The notes: generated by a model from the sequence alone, not told the origin. DNA of 43,499 bases from Sedimenticola sp. (GCA_026994195.1 JALWRH010000076.1:10256-53754), one strand, 5' to 3'; counted from the stretch's first letter, positions 8,056 through 17,456 are shown. Made by a program: numbers and translations.

Positions 8056-8904
8056 ATGAGCAAGAAACCACAAAAACGCCTTACTCCCAAGCAACGGGAG
8101 CGCCGCAAATTTCTGCGCTCCATTGCCCTGACGGCGGGAATCAGTGGTATCGCCTTGTTGGGCATGGTGCCTGTACTGGGGAAATGGGTACAACGTATAC
8201 GGCCACCTGGTGCGCTCAAGGAAGAAAAGTTTCTGGCGGCCTGCATCAAATGCGGGCAGTGCGTACAGGTGTGTCCCGTGGAAGCGATCAAGCTTGCGGA
8301 CATGACCGATGGCCTGGGCGTGGGGGTTCCCCATATCGAACCCAGAGAACAGGCCTGTGATTTCTCCTGTGATGGTCTGCAGTGTGTGCTGGCCTGCCCC
8401 ACGGGCGCGCTGATTCATGAGATCTCTTTTGAATCAGAAGTGGACATGGGCGTAGCCAAGGTCGTCAACCCCACCAAGTGTCTTGCCGTGCAGGGCAAGG
8501 GTTTCAAGGGGCTGGCGCGGGGTGAGGATTTCAAGGGCAAACTGCGTTATGCGGAGATAGACCGTTGGAATCCCATCAAACTGGCCGATCATCCCTATGA
8601 CCTGGAGCTTTGCGATCTTTGCGTGCGTCAATGTCCCATTGAACTCAATATAGCGAAATGCGCTGCTGAAGATGCCGAGCAGAAACAGGGCAAGGTCGAT
8701 CTGGTGGCCGTACGGCAGAAGAACGAGTGCGCACCCAAGCATGCCATTGAACTGCAGAATATCAACGGTGTAATGACCCCGGTGATTCTGGAGGGCTGTG
8801 TGGGTTGTGGGGTATGTGAAATGGTGTGTCCGGTGGAGCCTGCAGTCATCGTCATGGACAGCAGTGAGAGCCGCGCCAACAGCGAGGGGATGAGAATACT
8901 ATGA
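8056..8904 (+). CDS. nosG: NosG, four-cluster ferredoxin of the NapG family
   Basis: 282-residue iron-sulfur protein, homologous to NapG. With NosH it is thought to form a menaquinol dehydrogenase feeding N2O reduction. A twin-arginine motif RRKFL (residues 16-20) precedes a hydrophobic stretch, so export by Tat as a periplasmic ferredoxin is likely. Four cysteine-rich [4Fe-4S] motifs are visible: CIKCGQCVQVCP, CDFSCDGLQCVLACP, CDLCVRQCP and CVGCGVCEMVCP. The stop overlaps the nosH start by four bases (ATGA), indicating translational coupling. Confidence 0.92.
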   Translation: MSKKPQKRLTPKQRERRKFLRSIALTAGISGIALLGMVPVLGKWVQRIRPPGALKEEKFLAACIKCGQCVQVCPVEAIKLADMTDGLGVGVPHIEPREQACDFSCDGLQCVLACPTGALIHEISFESEVDMGVAKVVNPTKCLAVQGKGFKGLARGEDFKGKLRYAEIDRWNPIKLADHPYDLELCDLCVRQCPIELNIAKCAAEDAEQKQGKVDLVAVRQKNECAPKHAIELQNINGVMTPVILEGCVGCGVCEMVCPVEPAVIVMDSSESRANSEGMRIL

Positions 8905-9872
8905 GCAATGTCATCGAATCGATCCGTGTACTGCTGGGCGGAGCGCCCAAGCGCATAGCTAAAAAAGATCTCCCAGAGGAAGTGCGTGAGTTGCACGCGC
9001 ACAAGTTTGCAGACAAGGAACGCATTGAGAAGATCCATATCGAGTTGGCGGAAAAGCACGCCAACCCCCCCCCGGAACGCCTGCGGCGCAAACGCTGGAT
9101 GGTGCTCATAGCGGTCAACCTGCTGTTCGTGCTCTCCTACCATCTGGATATCCAGTTGCTCGAAGGTGCCCTGACGGCTTCCCGTTTCGCCGGTTTCCAC
9201 ATGGCGGATCTCAATTCCGCCTTACAGGTCATGCTGGCTTTCAAGCATGTGGTCATCAACCTGGTCATAGGCACCACTACGGTGTTCATTCTCTGGTGGC
9301 TGCTGGGCGGCCGCACCTTCTGTTCCTGGGTCTGTCCCTATCACCTGGTGGCGGAATGGGCCGAGATGCTGCATCTCAAGCTGGTAAAAAAGGGCTGGGC
9401 CAAGGATATACAGTTCGACCGCCGTTCACGCACCTGGTTGTGGCTGGTGTTTGTCATTTTGGCGATAGTGACCGGTTATACCGTTTACGAGAGCATATCC
9501 CCCACGGGCATACTGAGCCGGGCTTTGATCTATGGCCCGGGAGTGGCCCTGATCTGGGTATCCCTGCTGTTGCTGTTCGAAATCTTCTTTTCCCGGCGCG
9601 CCTGGTGCCGCTATGCCTGTCCTATCGGTCTCACCTATGGCATAGTCGGCGCCACTTCACCCTTTACGGTGCACTATAAGCTTCCCAACTGTTTCCATGA
9701 AGGTGAATGCCGCAAAGTCTGCCTGGTGCCTCATGTGCTGGACACAGTGCTCAAGGGCAAGGCAAAGGCCCTGGAAGTGGACATCGGCGCCGATTGCACC
9801 CGCTGCCTGCGCTGCGTGGATGCCTGCCCCACAGGGGCTCTGACATTCAAGTACAAGGGCTTGAGTTCATGA
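8901..9872 (+). CDS. nosH: NosH, membrane quinol-oxidising partner of NosG
   Basis: 323-residue NapH-family protein. Four membrane segments are visible (about residues 66-84, 112-135, 178-200 and 210-233). The two CxxxCP motifs characteristic of NapH are at C141/C145 and C236/C240. The C-terminal ferredoxin part has one complete motif (C299, C302, C305, C309). A preceding cysteine group, C264-x5-C270-x3-C274, lacks the usual CxxCxxCxxxCP spacing, so the first [4Fe-4S] site may be altered. About 60 charged residues precede the first membrane segment. The start overlaps nosG. Confidence 0.9.
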   Translation: MSNVIESIRVLLGGAPKRIAKKDLPEEVRELHAHKFADKERIEKIHIELAEKHANPPPERLRRKRWMVLIAVNLLFVLSYHLDIQLLEGALTASRFAGFHMADLNSALQVMLAFKHVVINLVIGTTTVFILWWLLGGRTFCSWVCPYHLVAEWAEMLHLKLVKKGWAKDIQFDRRSRTWLWLVFVILAIVTGYTVYESISPTGILSRALIYGPGVALIWVSLLLLFEIFFSRRAWCRYACPIGLTYGIVGATSPFTVHYKLPNCFHEGECRKVCLVPHVLDTVLKGKAKALEVDIGADCTRCLRCVDACPTGALTFKYKGLSS

Positions 9873-9946
9873 TTTGTTCAGGGCTTGCCCAGGCTTGTGC
9901 TATCCTCCCGCCTCCCATTGAATCCTGAATCGGGCGGGTTTGAGCG

Positions 9947-10810
9947 ATGCCAATGATCGAATTTCAGAAAGTGACCAAACGGTTCCGCCGTGTGGATGTG
10001 CTCAAGGGCATAGACCTGAGCATGGATCGCGGCGACCGGGTTGCCCTGGTGGGATCGAACGGTGCCGGTAAGACCACCATGATCCGCTGTCTGCTGGGTG
10101 AATACCAATGTGGCGGCAAAGTGATCGTGGATGGGCTGGAACCCCGCAAGCACCGCACGGAGGTACTCAAGCACGTGGGTTTCGTCCCGCAGATTTCCCC
10201 GCCCCTGAAAATGCCCGTGGGACAGCTGATCCGGTTTGCCGCAGGGGTTTGTGACAGCGATCCGCAAAAAATGATCCAGGTAGCAGAAAAGCTGGGCCTG
10301 GACGTGAACAGAATGCGCCATCAGCCATTCAACAAGCTTTCCGGGGGGCAGAAACAGAAGCTGCTCATCAGTATTGCCCTGGGCCGTGAATGTGAGCTGC
10401 TGGTGCTGGACGAACCGGCGGCCAATCTGGATCCGGAAGCCCGGCATATATTCTTCCAGCTGCTGGAGGAAAGGCGGGACAAGGCCGCCATGATCATATC
10501 CAGTCATCGCCTGGATGAAGTGGCCTCCCTGGTGAACCGCGTGGTGGAGATGGACCAGGGTAAGATCGTACTCAATGACCACGTGGCTGACGATGTAGAC
10601 ATGACCAGCATGCTCAGCTGCCGCCTGGTGCTGACCCGGGCCAGCGAGGCATTTTCCCGCACCATAGAAGAATGGCGCTTCTCCGATGTTCGCGAAGGGA
10701 TCATCTGGGAAGGCCGTGTCGCCGGTCCGGACCGGTTACGTTTCCTCGGGATGCTGTCACGCTATGCGGCCATTCTCAAAGCCATACATCTGGACGAGGC
10801 GGCAGATTGA
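9947..10810 (+). CDS. nosF: NosF, ABC transporter ATPase
   Basis: 287-residue cytoplasmic ATPase of the NosFY complex that works with NosD to deliver sulfur or copper-site components for CuZ assembly. Walker A is GSNGAGKTT, the signature is LSGGQKQK, and Walker B is LLVLDEP. 74 nt separate it from nosH. The extended -10-like TGCTATCCT near 9898-9906 could give a weak internal promoter. A second ATG two codons downstream (9953) is an alternative start. The stop overlaps the nosL start (TGATG). Confidence 0.93.
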   Translation: MPMIEFQKVTKRFRRVDVLKGIDLSMDRGDRVALVGSNGAGKTTMIRCLLGEYQCGGKVIVDGLEPRKHRTEVLKHVGFVPQISPPLKMPVGQLIRFAAGVCDSDPQKMIQVAEKLGLDVNRMRHQPFNKLSGGQKQKLLISIALGRECELLVLDEPAANLDPEARHIFFQLLEERRDKAAMIISSHRLDEVASLVNRVVEMDQGKIVLNDHVADDVDMTSMLSCRLVLTRASEAFSRTIEEWRFSDVREGIIWEGRVAGPDRLRFLGMLSRYAAILKAIHLDEAAD

Positions 10811-11289
10811 TGCGGGCACTGTTGCTTTTCGCGAGCCTGGCACTGCTGGCAGCCTGCTCCGGCGAGCCGGATACCGGTCCAGGAAAGATTCGCTGGGACC
10901 GGGAGGTCTGCCAGCGTTGCGCCATGGCAGTCAGCGATCACAATTACGCCGCCCAGGTGCGGGGTGGACCTGCGGGCCAGAAAGGAAAACTGTACAAGTT
11001 CGATGACATTGGCTGTGCCGTTATCTGGCTGGATCAACAACCCTGGAAGGATAATCCAAAGACAGAAATCTGGGTTGCTGATTTCCGTAACGGTGACTGG
11101 CTGGACGCACGCAAAGCCTGGTATGTAAAGGGCAAGATCACGCCCATGGGCTATGGTCTGGGAGCCACTCCCGTGAAGCAGCCGGGTGCGCTGGATTTCG
11201 ACCAGGCGCGAAAGCATATCTATGAAGTGGAAGACAAGACGCACGCCCACCGTGGCGACGAACATCAGCATTCCGCAGCTGGAGAATAA
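10810..11289 (+). CDS. nosL: NosL, copper-chaperone lipoprotein
   Basis: 159-residue outer-periplasmic lipoprotein. A signal peptide of about 17 residues ends in a LLAAC lipobox. The copper-binding region CQRCAMAVSD has the CxxC-x-M pattern of NosL, which supplies Cu(I) to NosZ. I chose the ATG at 10810, overlapping the nosF stop, because it begins the lipoprotein signal; the open frame extends upstream into nosF without meaning. A His-rich C-terminal segment may also bind metal. In most nos clusters nosL follows nosY; here it sits between nosF and nosY. Confidence 0.92.
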   Translation: MRALLLFASLALLAACSGEPDTGPGKIRWDREVCQRCAMAVSDHNYAAQVRGGPAGQKGKLYKFDDIGCAVIWLDQQPWKDNPKTEIWVADFRNGDWLDARKAWYVKGKITPMGYGLGATPVKQPGALDFDQARKHIYEVEDKTHAHRGDEHQHSAAGE

Positions 11290-11295
11290 GCCATC

Positions 11296-12123
11296 ATGAA
11301 ACATCTTCTTCTGACTGCAAGAGCGGATATCAGTGAATCCCTGCGTTCACGCTGGTTCCTGGTCTATACCCTGGTGTTTGGCGGTGTCGTGGTGGCTCTG
11401 TTCGCTTCGGGGCTGACAGAATCGCGCATCATGGGATTCACCGGCCTGTCGCGTATGCTGGTCACCTATCTGCAGATCACCATGGCAGTGTTGCCTCTGT
11501 TCGTGCTCATTACCACTGTGCGCTCCGTGGCCGGAGACCGGGAAGCTGGTATCTTCGAATACATGCTGTCCCTGCCTGTGAGCCTGGCCAGCTGGTTCTG
11601 GGGCAAGCTGCTGGGGCGTTTCTTTGTCGTCTTCCTGCCAGTGGTACTGGCCATGTTCGCCGCGGTCGCCTGGGGCATGTTCAAGGGCGTGGAAATCCCC
11701 TGGAGCCAAGTGCTGTTCTACACGGGTTTTCTAATTTCCCTGGCATGGTGCTTCCTGGGCATCGGCATGCTGGTGTCCACCCTGGCGCGTTCTTCCGATG
11801 TGGCCACGGGAGCAGCTTTTCTCATCTGGCTGTTCCTGCTGCTGTTTCTGGATCTGATCCTGTTGGGCGCCCTGATCAAGCAGGGGCTGCCCCCGGAAAC
11901 CATTATCGCCATTGCCCTGGCCAACCCTCTGCAGGTGTTCCGCACCGGCGCCATGCTGCTGTTTGATCCCCAATTGGTGCTGCTGGGACCGTCCGCTTAC
12001 GTCATCCTGGACAATTTTGGCGAGACCGGGTATTTGGTCTGGGCGCTGGCCTATCCTTTTGCTCTGGGGAGTGTTACCGCCTGGCTGGGCTATCGCCTGT
12101 TCCGCAAAGGCGATCTGCCATAA
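11296..12123 (+). CDS. nosY: NosY, ABC transporter permease
   Basis: 275-residue membrane protein with about six hydrophobic segments and the N-terminal cytoplasmic approach typical of ABC-2 type permeases. It is the membrane partner of NosF. It follows nosL by six bases. The length and the EYMLSLPVS coupling-helix region are normal for the family. Confidence 0.92.
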   Translation: MKHLLLTARADISESLRSRWFLVYTLVFGGVVVALFASGLTESRIMGFTGLSRMLVTYLQITMAVLPLFVLITTVRSVAGDREAGIFEYMLSLPVSLASWFWGKLLGRFFVVFLPVVLAMFAAVAWGMFKGVEIPWSQVLFYTGFLISLAWCFLGIGMLVSTLARSSDVATGAAFLIWLFLLLFLDLILLGALIKQGLPPETIIAIALANPLQVFRTGAMLLFDPQLVLLGPSAYVILDNFGETGYLVWALAYPFALGSVTAWLGYRLFRKGDLP

Positions 12124-12132
12124 ACTTCCCCC

Positions 12133-12600
12133 ATGGCTGAACGCAAATCCTGGATACTTCCTGTTGTCATTTTGGCTGCCGGCGCTGTTCTCGGGGGAGT
12201 GGCCTGGTATTTCCGCGACTACTTCAAGCCGCCGCCGGCACAGATGCTTTCCCTGGACGACTGTGACCTCCATAAGGGACCCTGCAGCCGGACCCTGCCC
12301 GGTGGCGGTGAAGTGATGTTTGCCATCGAACCGCGCAGCATTCCTCTTACCAAGCCTTTGAAGCTGAAAGTCCGGGTGAAAGGTGTGGATGCAAAAAAAG
12401 TGGAGGTGGATTTCTCTGGCGTCAGTATGAACATGGGCTATAACCGGCCGCTGCTGAAAAAGGTGGCAGAAGGGCTGTTTGAAGGCGATGGCCTGTTGCC
12501 TGTCTGTATCCGCCAGCGTATGGCCTGGGAGGCAAAAGTCATCCTGCGCACTAGTCAGGGTGGTTTCATACTTCCCTGGCGGTTCGAAACTGTCAAGTAA
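12133..12600 (+). CDS. membrane-anchored periplasmic protein, end of nos cluster
   Basis: 155 residues, not recognised with certainty. One N-terminal anchor (about residues 7-27) is followed by a short globular domain with three cysteines and a Met-containing segment, VSMNMGYNRP. That context recalls small periplasmic copper-handling or FixH/YtkA-like beta-sandwich proteins, but this is a guess. It starts nine bases after nosY without a clear Shine-Dalgarno and ends five bases before menF. It therefore belongs to the same transcript and is likely an accessory factor for NosZ maturation. Confidence 0.7.
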   Translation: MAERKSWILPVVILAAGAVLGGVAWYFRDYFKPPPAQMLSLDDCDLHKGPCSRTLPGGGEVMFAIEPRSIPLTKPLKLKVRVKGVDAKKVEVDFSGVSMNMGYNRPLLKKVAEGLFEGDGLLPVCIRQRMAWEAKVILRTSQGGFILPWRFETVK

Positions 12601-12605
12601 CCCCC

Positions 12606-13982
12606 ATGGGCCGGCAAGCCGACAGATTTCAACCCGTACCCGTGTGGCTGGGACGCTTGCGCATGGAACTGCGCCAGCTGGCCATGCCGGTGCTGCAATC
12701 ATCACGGCGGGGACTCCTGTCCATTTCCCTGGAAGCGCCCTTGGCGCCTCCAGATGCGCCTCCCGCAGATGCCAGGGTATGGCAGTTCTGGCAGCGTCCG
12801 GCAGCACGACACTGCCTGCTGGGCCTGGGGCTGGCCCACAGGGAAACGGCATCCGGTTCGCAGCGCTTTTCTCGTCTGGATACTGCCTGGCAGGATTTGC
12901 GCAGCAGTTGGACCCGCATTGTTCAGGGACATGCCCGGCCCCGGGCCAGCGCTTTTTTGGGCTTTGCCTTTGATCCGGACTTTCAGCCTGATGCAGACTG
13001 GCGGGGGTTCGACAACGCCGTTATTCATGTACCGCGGCTGCTTGCGGAATGGCGGCGCGGGCGCTGCATCATCAGCTTCAATTGTCGCCTGGAGCATGAT
13101 GGGAAGCCCGAACGCCAGTTTTCCCGATGGATGGACGATCTGGATCAATTGCTGAAACAGACGCATACGCCTGAACAGGGCCTGTCCTCCTGCGTGATCA
13201 GTGAAGAGCCCAGTGCCGTAAGCTGGCAGGCGCAGGTGGCTGATGCCGTAAGGACGGCGGAACAGGGTGGCCTGGACAAGGTCGTGCTCAGCCGACGTCT
13301 GCAACTGCGCTTCAGACAGCCCGTGGACCATCGCAGCCTGCTGCCGGGGTTGGCCAGGTGCTATCCCGGCTGCACCATCCTGTCCCTGTGTCTTGGGGGA
13401 GATGTGCTGCTGGCGGCCACGCCGGAACAACTGCTGCGCATGAATGCGCGCAGTATTCATTGTGATGCCTTGGCGGGAACTCTCCCTGTACATAGCCAGG
13501 ATCGTGATGCCGACATGGAGACCCACGAACATGCGCCAGTGGTGACGGCTATCCGGCAGGCCCTGCAGCCATTCTGCCGTGAACTGCGGGTGGACCAGCG
13601 CCCAGGCAGGCTGAATCTCAACAACCTGGCGCACCTGTACACGGCGATACGCGGCGAGCTCAGGCCCGGCAGCCGGGCCATGCAGGTTCTGGACAGGCTG
13701 CACCCCACGCCTGCCGTGGGCGGTATGCCGCGAAAGCAGGCACTGGAATGGATGGGGCGGGACGAACGCCAGTCGCGAGGCTGGTACACGGGTGGATTCG
13801 GATGGCTGGGTGATGGCAACCAGGCGGACCTGTCAGTACTGTTGCGTTGCGCCCGTATCCAGGGCAACAGCGCGAGCCTGTATGCCGGCGCAGGCATTAC
13901 CCGCGTCTCTGATCCGCAACGGGAGCTGCGGGAGACAGAGCTCAAGTTTGAACCCATGCTGCGGGCTTTGACCCAATGCTGA
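12606..13982 (+). CDS. menF: isochorismate synthase MenF
   Basis: 458-residue cytoplasmic enzyme converting chorismate to isochorismate, the first committed step of menaquinone synthesis. The C-terminal chorismate-binding domain shows KVVLSRR, DALAGT, the HTP-like LHPTPAVGG segment and the final YAGAGIT...RELRETELK block. The N-terminal half is variable, as in the family. No Shine-Dalgarno precedes the ATG. The stop overlaps the menD start by seven bases. MenF is favoured over EntC-like synthases because of the men neighbours. Confidence 0.92.
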   Translation: MGRQADRFQPVPVWLGRLRMELRQLAMPVLQSSRRGLLSISLEAPLAPPDAPPADARVWQFWQRPAARHCLLGLGLAHRETASGSQRFSRLDTAWQDLRSSWTRIVQGHARPRASAFLGFAFDPDFQPDADWRGFDNAVIHVPRLLAEWRRGRCIISFNCRLEHDGKPERQFSRWMDDLDQLLKQTHTPEQGLSSCVISEEPSAVSWQAQVADAVRTAEQGGLDKVVLSRRLQLRFRQPVDHRSLLPGLARCYPGCTILSLCLGGDVLLAATPEQLLRMNARSIHCDALAGTLPVHSQDRDADMETHEHAPVVTAIRQALQPFCRELRVDQRPGRLNLNNLAHLYTAIRGELRPGSRAMQVLDRLHPTPAVGGMPRKQALEWMGRDERQSRGWYTGGFGWLGDGNQADLSVLLRCARIQGNSASLYAGAGITRVSDPQRELRETELKFEPMLRALTQC

Positions 13983-15670
13983 AGGATGTGGCGCAAATCC
14001 ATCTTCAGGCTAGTCAGGCCCTGCTGGACGGTCTGGTTGGCGCCGGACTCGAACATCTGGTGTATTCCCCCGGATCACGCAGTACCCCTCTGACCCTGGC
14101 GGCCCTGCGTAATGAACAGATCAGCAGCAGTGTTGCCGTCGATGAACGCAGTGCGGCCTGGCTGGCTCTGGGCATGGCCCGGGTCAGCGGGCGGACTGTG
14201 GGTTTGATCTGCACGTCCGGGACTGCCGTGGCCAACTGGCATCCCGCGGTAGTGGAAGCAGACCGGCAAGGCATCCCGCTGGTGCTGATCAGCGCCGACC
14301 GTCCCTGGGAACTGCAGGATTGCGCCGCCAATCAGACCATCGACCAGGCGGGGATCTTTGGGCGCCATGTGCGCGCCTTTCATCAACTCTCCTCCCCGGA
14401 CAGGCAGGACGATGCCCCAAGACGCCTGCGGGCACTGGGGCGTCAGCTGGTTCGGGAAGCCCTGGGCGTGAACAGAGGGCCGGTACACCTGAATTTTCAG
14501 TTCCGTGAGCCCCTGGTGCCTCAGATTGTCCCGGACAGAACTCCAGCGGTCAGCGTCGATCCGGTACTCAGCCCGGTGGTGTCTTTGCGTCCAGAAGCAT
14601 TGGCGGCGCTGGCCCGGCAGTTGAGTCAGGGTAAAGGACTGATCATCTGTGGTCCGGGGGATCCAGTGCCGGAAGTACTGCAACTGGGAGAAGCTTGTGA
14701 TGCCCCCGTGCTGGCAGATCCTCTTTCCGGGGTGCGCTTTCTGACCTCGCCCGGCGCCACCCCTCTGGCCGCTTACGATTTATTCCTGCGCGATGAGACG
14801 CTTTGTCATGCGCTGCGGCCTGACTGGATACTGCATTTTGGCGGCCTGCCTGTATCCAGATCGCTGCAGAACTGGCTTGGCGCCCAGGCCCAGGCCCGCT
14901 ACTGGTGGGTGAATCCACAAGGACGCACTCTGGATCTGCCCGGATGCAGCGTGGAGACCCTGGCTGCCAGCCCCGGTGGTTTGATCCAGGGTCTTCTGGA
15001 AAAGCGCGTGTCCCACGGGCCGGGGAACTGGCTGGAGGCATGGCAGGAGCAGGAGCGCCGGGCCAGGGAACTTGTGCGGCAGGCTTCCCTGCCTCTGGAA
15101 ATCCAGGTATTGCGTCGGCTTCTGGACAAACTGCCGGAAGACAGCCTGTTGTTTCTGGCCAATTCGCTACCCGTTCGGTATTTTGATGCCTGTTCTGGGA
15201 TTCGCGACAAGGCCGTTGGCGTGTATGGCAACCGTGGCGCCAGCGGCATCGATGGCAATCTCTCCACCCTGGCGGGCCTGGCACGGGCCTGGCAGGGTAG
15301 TGGTCTGGCTGCCGGCATCCTGGGGGACCTGACCTTCTTTCACGATCTCAATGCCCTGTCCCTGTGCCGGGAGCAGGATGTGCTGTTGCTGTTGTTCAAT
15401 AATGGCGGCGGCGGCATCTTCGACTACCTGCCCCAGGCGGATCTGGCGGAACATGAGCAGGGTTGGCGCACCCCGGTACCTTTGAATCACGACGATCTGG
15501 CGGCGGCCTTTGGTATCGCTTACCGGCAGTTGAACCAGCCGGAGGATATGGATGCGCTGCTCACGGAGTTGGTGGCGGAAAAGGGATGCCGCCTGCTGGA
15601 GATTGCTATTGACGCCAGGGTCAGCCGCCAGCAGTATCTGGAATTTACCAATCGATTTGCAGGAAACTGA
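13976..15670 (+). CDS. menD: SEPHCHC synthase MenD
   Basis: 564-residue thiamine-diphosphate enzyme that joins 2-oxoglutarate to isochorismate (SEPHCHC synthase). The family blocks PGSRSTPLTLA, DERSAAWLALGMA, GNRGASGIDGNLST and GDLTFFHDLNAL are all present. The length is normal. It overlaps menF upstream, and menB starts on the base after its stop, so translation of the men genes is coupled. Confidence 0.96.
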   Translation: MLKDVAQIHLQASQALLDGLVGAGLEHLVYSPGSRSTPLTLAALRNEQISSSVAVDERSAAWLALGMARVSGRTVGLICTSGTAVANWHPAVVEADRQGIPLVLISADRPWELQDCAANQTIDQAGIFGRHVRAFHQLSSPDRQDDAPRRLRALGRQLVREALGVNRGPVHLNFQFREPLVPQIVPDRTPAVSVDPVLSPVVSLRPEALAALARQLSQGKGLIICGPGDPVPEVLQLGEACDAPVLADPLSGVRFLTSPGATPLAAYDLFLRDETLCHALRPDWILHFGGLPVSRSLQNWLGAQAQARYWWVNPQGRTLDLPGCSVETLAASPGGLIQGLLEKRVSHGPGNWLEAWQEQERRARELVRQASLPLEIQVLRRLLDKLPEDSLLFLANSLPVRYFDACSGIRDKAVGVYGNRGASGIDGNLSTLAGLARAWQGSGLAAGILGDLTFFHDLNALSLCREQDVLLLLFNNGGGGIFDYLPQADLAEHEQGWRTPVPLNHDDLAAAFGIAYRQLNQPEDMDALLTELVAEKGCRLLEIAIDARVSRQQYLEFTNRFAGN

Positions 15671-16504
15671 ATGAGCGGCAACCTGAACTGGACACCCGTA
15701 GGGGAAAAGACCTACACGGATATCCGCTATGAACAGCTCGATGGGGTGGCCAAGATTACCATTGCCCGCCCGGAAGTGCGCAATGCCTTTCGTCCGCGCA
15801 CGGTGCAGGAACTCATCGATGCTTTTCATCATGCGCACCATGCCCAGGATATTGGCGTCATCATCCTCACCGGGGAAGGGGATCTGGCCTTCTGTTCCGG
15901 CGGTGATCAGAAGGTGCGTGGCACGGACGGAGGCTACAAGGATGAAGAGGGCGTGCAGCACCTGAATGTTCTGGATCTGCAGATGCAGATCCGCCGCCTG
16001 CCCAAGCCCGTGGTGGCTATGGTGGCGGGCTATGCCGTCGGTGGGGGACATGTCCTGCACCTGGTGTGCGATCTCACCATTGCTGCGGAGAATGCCCGTT
16101 TCGGCCAGACCGGCCCCCGGGTAGGTTCCTTCGATGCCGGTTTGGGAGCGGGATTGCTGGCGCGCACCGTAGGCCTGAAAAAAGCCAAGGAGATCTGGTT
16201 CCTATGCCGCCAGTACAGCGCCCGGGAAGCGCTGGACATGGGCCTGGTGAATACCGTGGTGCCCCTGGACAGGCTGGAGGAGGAGACTCTGGACTGGTGC
16301 CGCCAGATGTTGCGCCATTCTCCCACTACCTTGCGCCTGCTCAAGGCGGGCTTCAATGCCGATACCGATGGCCTGGCCGGCATCCAGGAACTGGCGGGCA
16401 ATGCCACGGCCCTGTTCTACATGTCTGAGGAAGCAAAAGAAGGCAGGGATGCTTTTCTGGAAAAACGGCTTCCGGATTTCAACAAATTCCCCCGGCGGCC
16501 ATGA
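15671..16504 (+). CDS. menB: 1,4-dihydroxy-2-naphthoyl-CoA synthase MenB
   Basis: 277-residue crotonase-fold enzyme that cyclises o-succinylbenzoyl-CoA to DHNA-Co[12 protein letters not shown] (oxyanion and binding loop), [11 protein letters not shown] and [10 protein letters not shown] match MenB rather than other crotonases. It follows menD directly and overlaps menA by four bases (ATGA). AGGAAA just before the start lies in the end of menD. Confidence 0.96.
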   Translation: MSGNLNWTPVGEKTYTDIRYEQLDGVAKITIARPEVRNAFRPRTVQELIDAFHHAHHAQDIGVIILTGEGDLAFCSGGDQKVRGTDGGYKDEEGVQHLNVLDLQMQIRRLPKPVVAMVAGYAVGGGHVLHLVCDLTIAAENARFGQTGPRVGSFDAGLGAGLLARTVGLKKAKEIWFLCRQYSAREALDMGLVNTVVPLDRLEEETLDWCRQMLRHSPTTLRLLKAGFNADTDGLAGIQELAGNATALFYMSEEAKEGRDAFLEKRLPDFNKFPRRP

Positions 16505-17415
16505 CCGATACTGAAGGTCGGGCAGCAGCCCGGCACGGGGCAGGGCTGAAGGCCTGGCTCCCGGCCATCCGTCCCAAGACGCTGGGTTTGTCTGTCAGTC
16601 CAGTCCTGCTGGGAACGGTGCTCGGGGCCACGGGGCAGCCTGAATGGCACTGGCTGCCTGCGCTGGCCGCTCTGCTGGCAGCCATGGCCATACAGGTGGG
16701 TACCAACCTGCACAACGATGCCGCAGATTATCTAAAAGGCACGGATACGCCAGACCGGCTGGGTCCCAGCCGGGCTTCCGCCCTGGGACTGATTGATCCC
16801 CAGCGGGTGAAACAGGCGGCGTTGGCCGCTTTTACCGTAGCCTTTCTCCTGGGCATCTACCTGGTGGTCTGGGGTGGCTGGCCCATCCTGCTGCTGGGGG
16901 TGGCCTCCCTGCTGGCGGGAAGCGCGTATTCTGGCGGTCCCTGGCCCATTTCCGAGTCGCCCCTGGGAGAAATGTTCGTGTGGATGTTCTTTGGCCTGGG
17001 TGCCGTGGGGGGAAGCTACTACCTGCAGACGGGACGCCTGGATGTGGAAGTGTTGCCTCCGGCTGCCGCCCTGGGGAGTTTTGCCGCTGCGGTGCTGGTA
17101 GTGAACAATTACCGGGACCGCTACACGGATGCGCAGGCAGGGCGCAAGACCCTGGCGGTGCTTATGTCTCCCGCGGCCAGCCGCCTGGAATACAGCCTGC
17201 TCATGCTGACCCCTTTTCTGTTGCCAGGGGTGTTGTGGCGGGAGCAGGGCATTGCCTGGCTGCTGCTGCCGGCCCTGGCCGCAGCCCTGTACCTGTCCAG
17301 CCGCATCTGGCGCCTGCCTCATGGCCGGGAACTGAACGGCCTGCTGGCTGCTACAGCACGTTTTCAGCTGCTGTTTTCCCTGCTGTTTTGTGTCCAGTTA
17401 TTTCTGGGGGGATAA
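16501..17415 (+). CDS. menA: DHNA octaprenyltransferase MenA
   Basis: 304-residue membrane prenyltransferase of the UbiA family that attaches the polyprenyl tail to 1,4-dihydroxy-2-naphthoate. The first Asp-rich motif is in [14 protein letters not shown], the second in [16 protein letters not shown]. About eight hydrophobic segments are visible. The N-terminal [16 protein letters not shown] is typical of MenA. It is the last gene of the men operon. Confidence 0.95.
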   Translation: MTDTEGRAAARHGAGLKAWLPAIRPKTLGLSVSPVLLGTVLGATGQPEWHWLPALAALLAAMAIQVGTNLHNDAADYLKGTDTPDRLGPSRASALGLIDPQRVKQAALAAFTVAFLLGIYLVVWGGWPILLLGVASLLAGSAYSGGPWPISESPLGEMFVWMFFGLGAVGGSYYLQTGRLDVEVLPPAAALGSFAAAVLVVNNYRDRYTDAQAGRKTLAVLMSPAASRLEYSLLMLTPFLLPGVLWREQGIAWLLLPALAAALYLSSRIWRLPHGRELNGLLAATARFQLLFSLLFCVQLFLGG

Positions 17416-17428
17416 GCATTTCGGCAGC

Positions 17429-17456
17429 CCGGGATCGCTGCGGGAACCGATTCCGG
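17429..17456 (+). other. inverted repeat after menA
   Basis: GCCCGG and CCGGGC arms (with the outer GCA/TTGC partly pairing) lie in the 126-nt gap between menA and sppA. No T-tract follows. It may mark the end of the men message. I see no clear sppA promoter in the gap. Confidence 0.3.

Noticed and set aside
9872-9946. Separate promoter for nosFLY
   Set aside because: Only an extended -10-like TGCTATCCT was seen with no well-spaced -35; too weak for a separate entry.
12702-13703. 333-codon minus-strand frame inside menF
   Set aside because: Antisense to a recognised gene with full family motifs; composition typical of a shadow.
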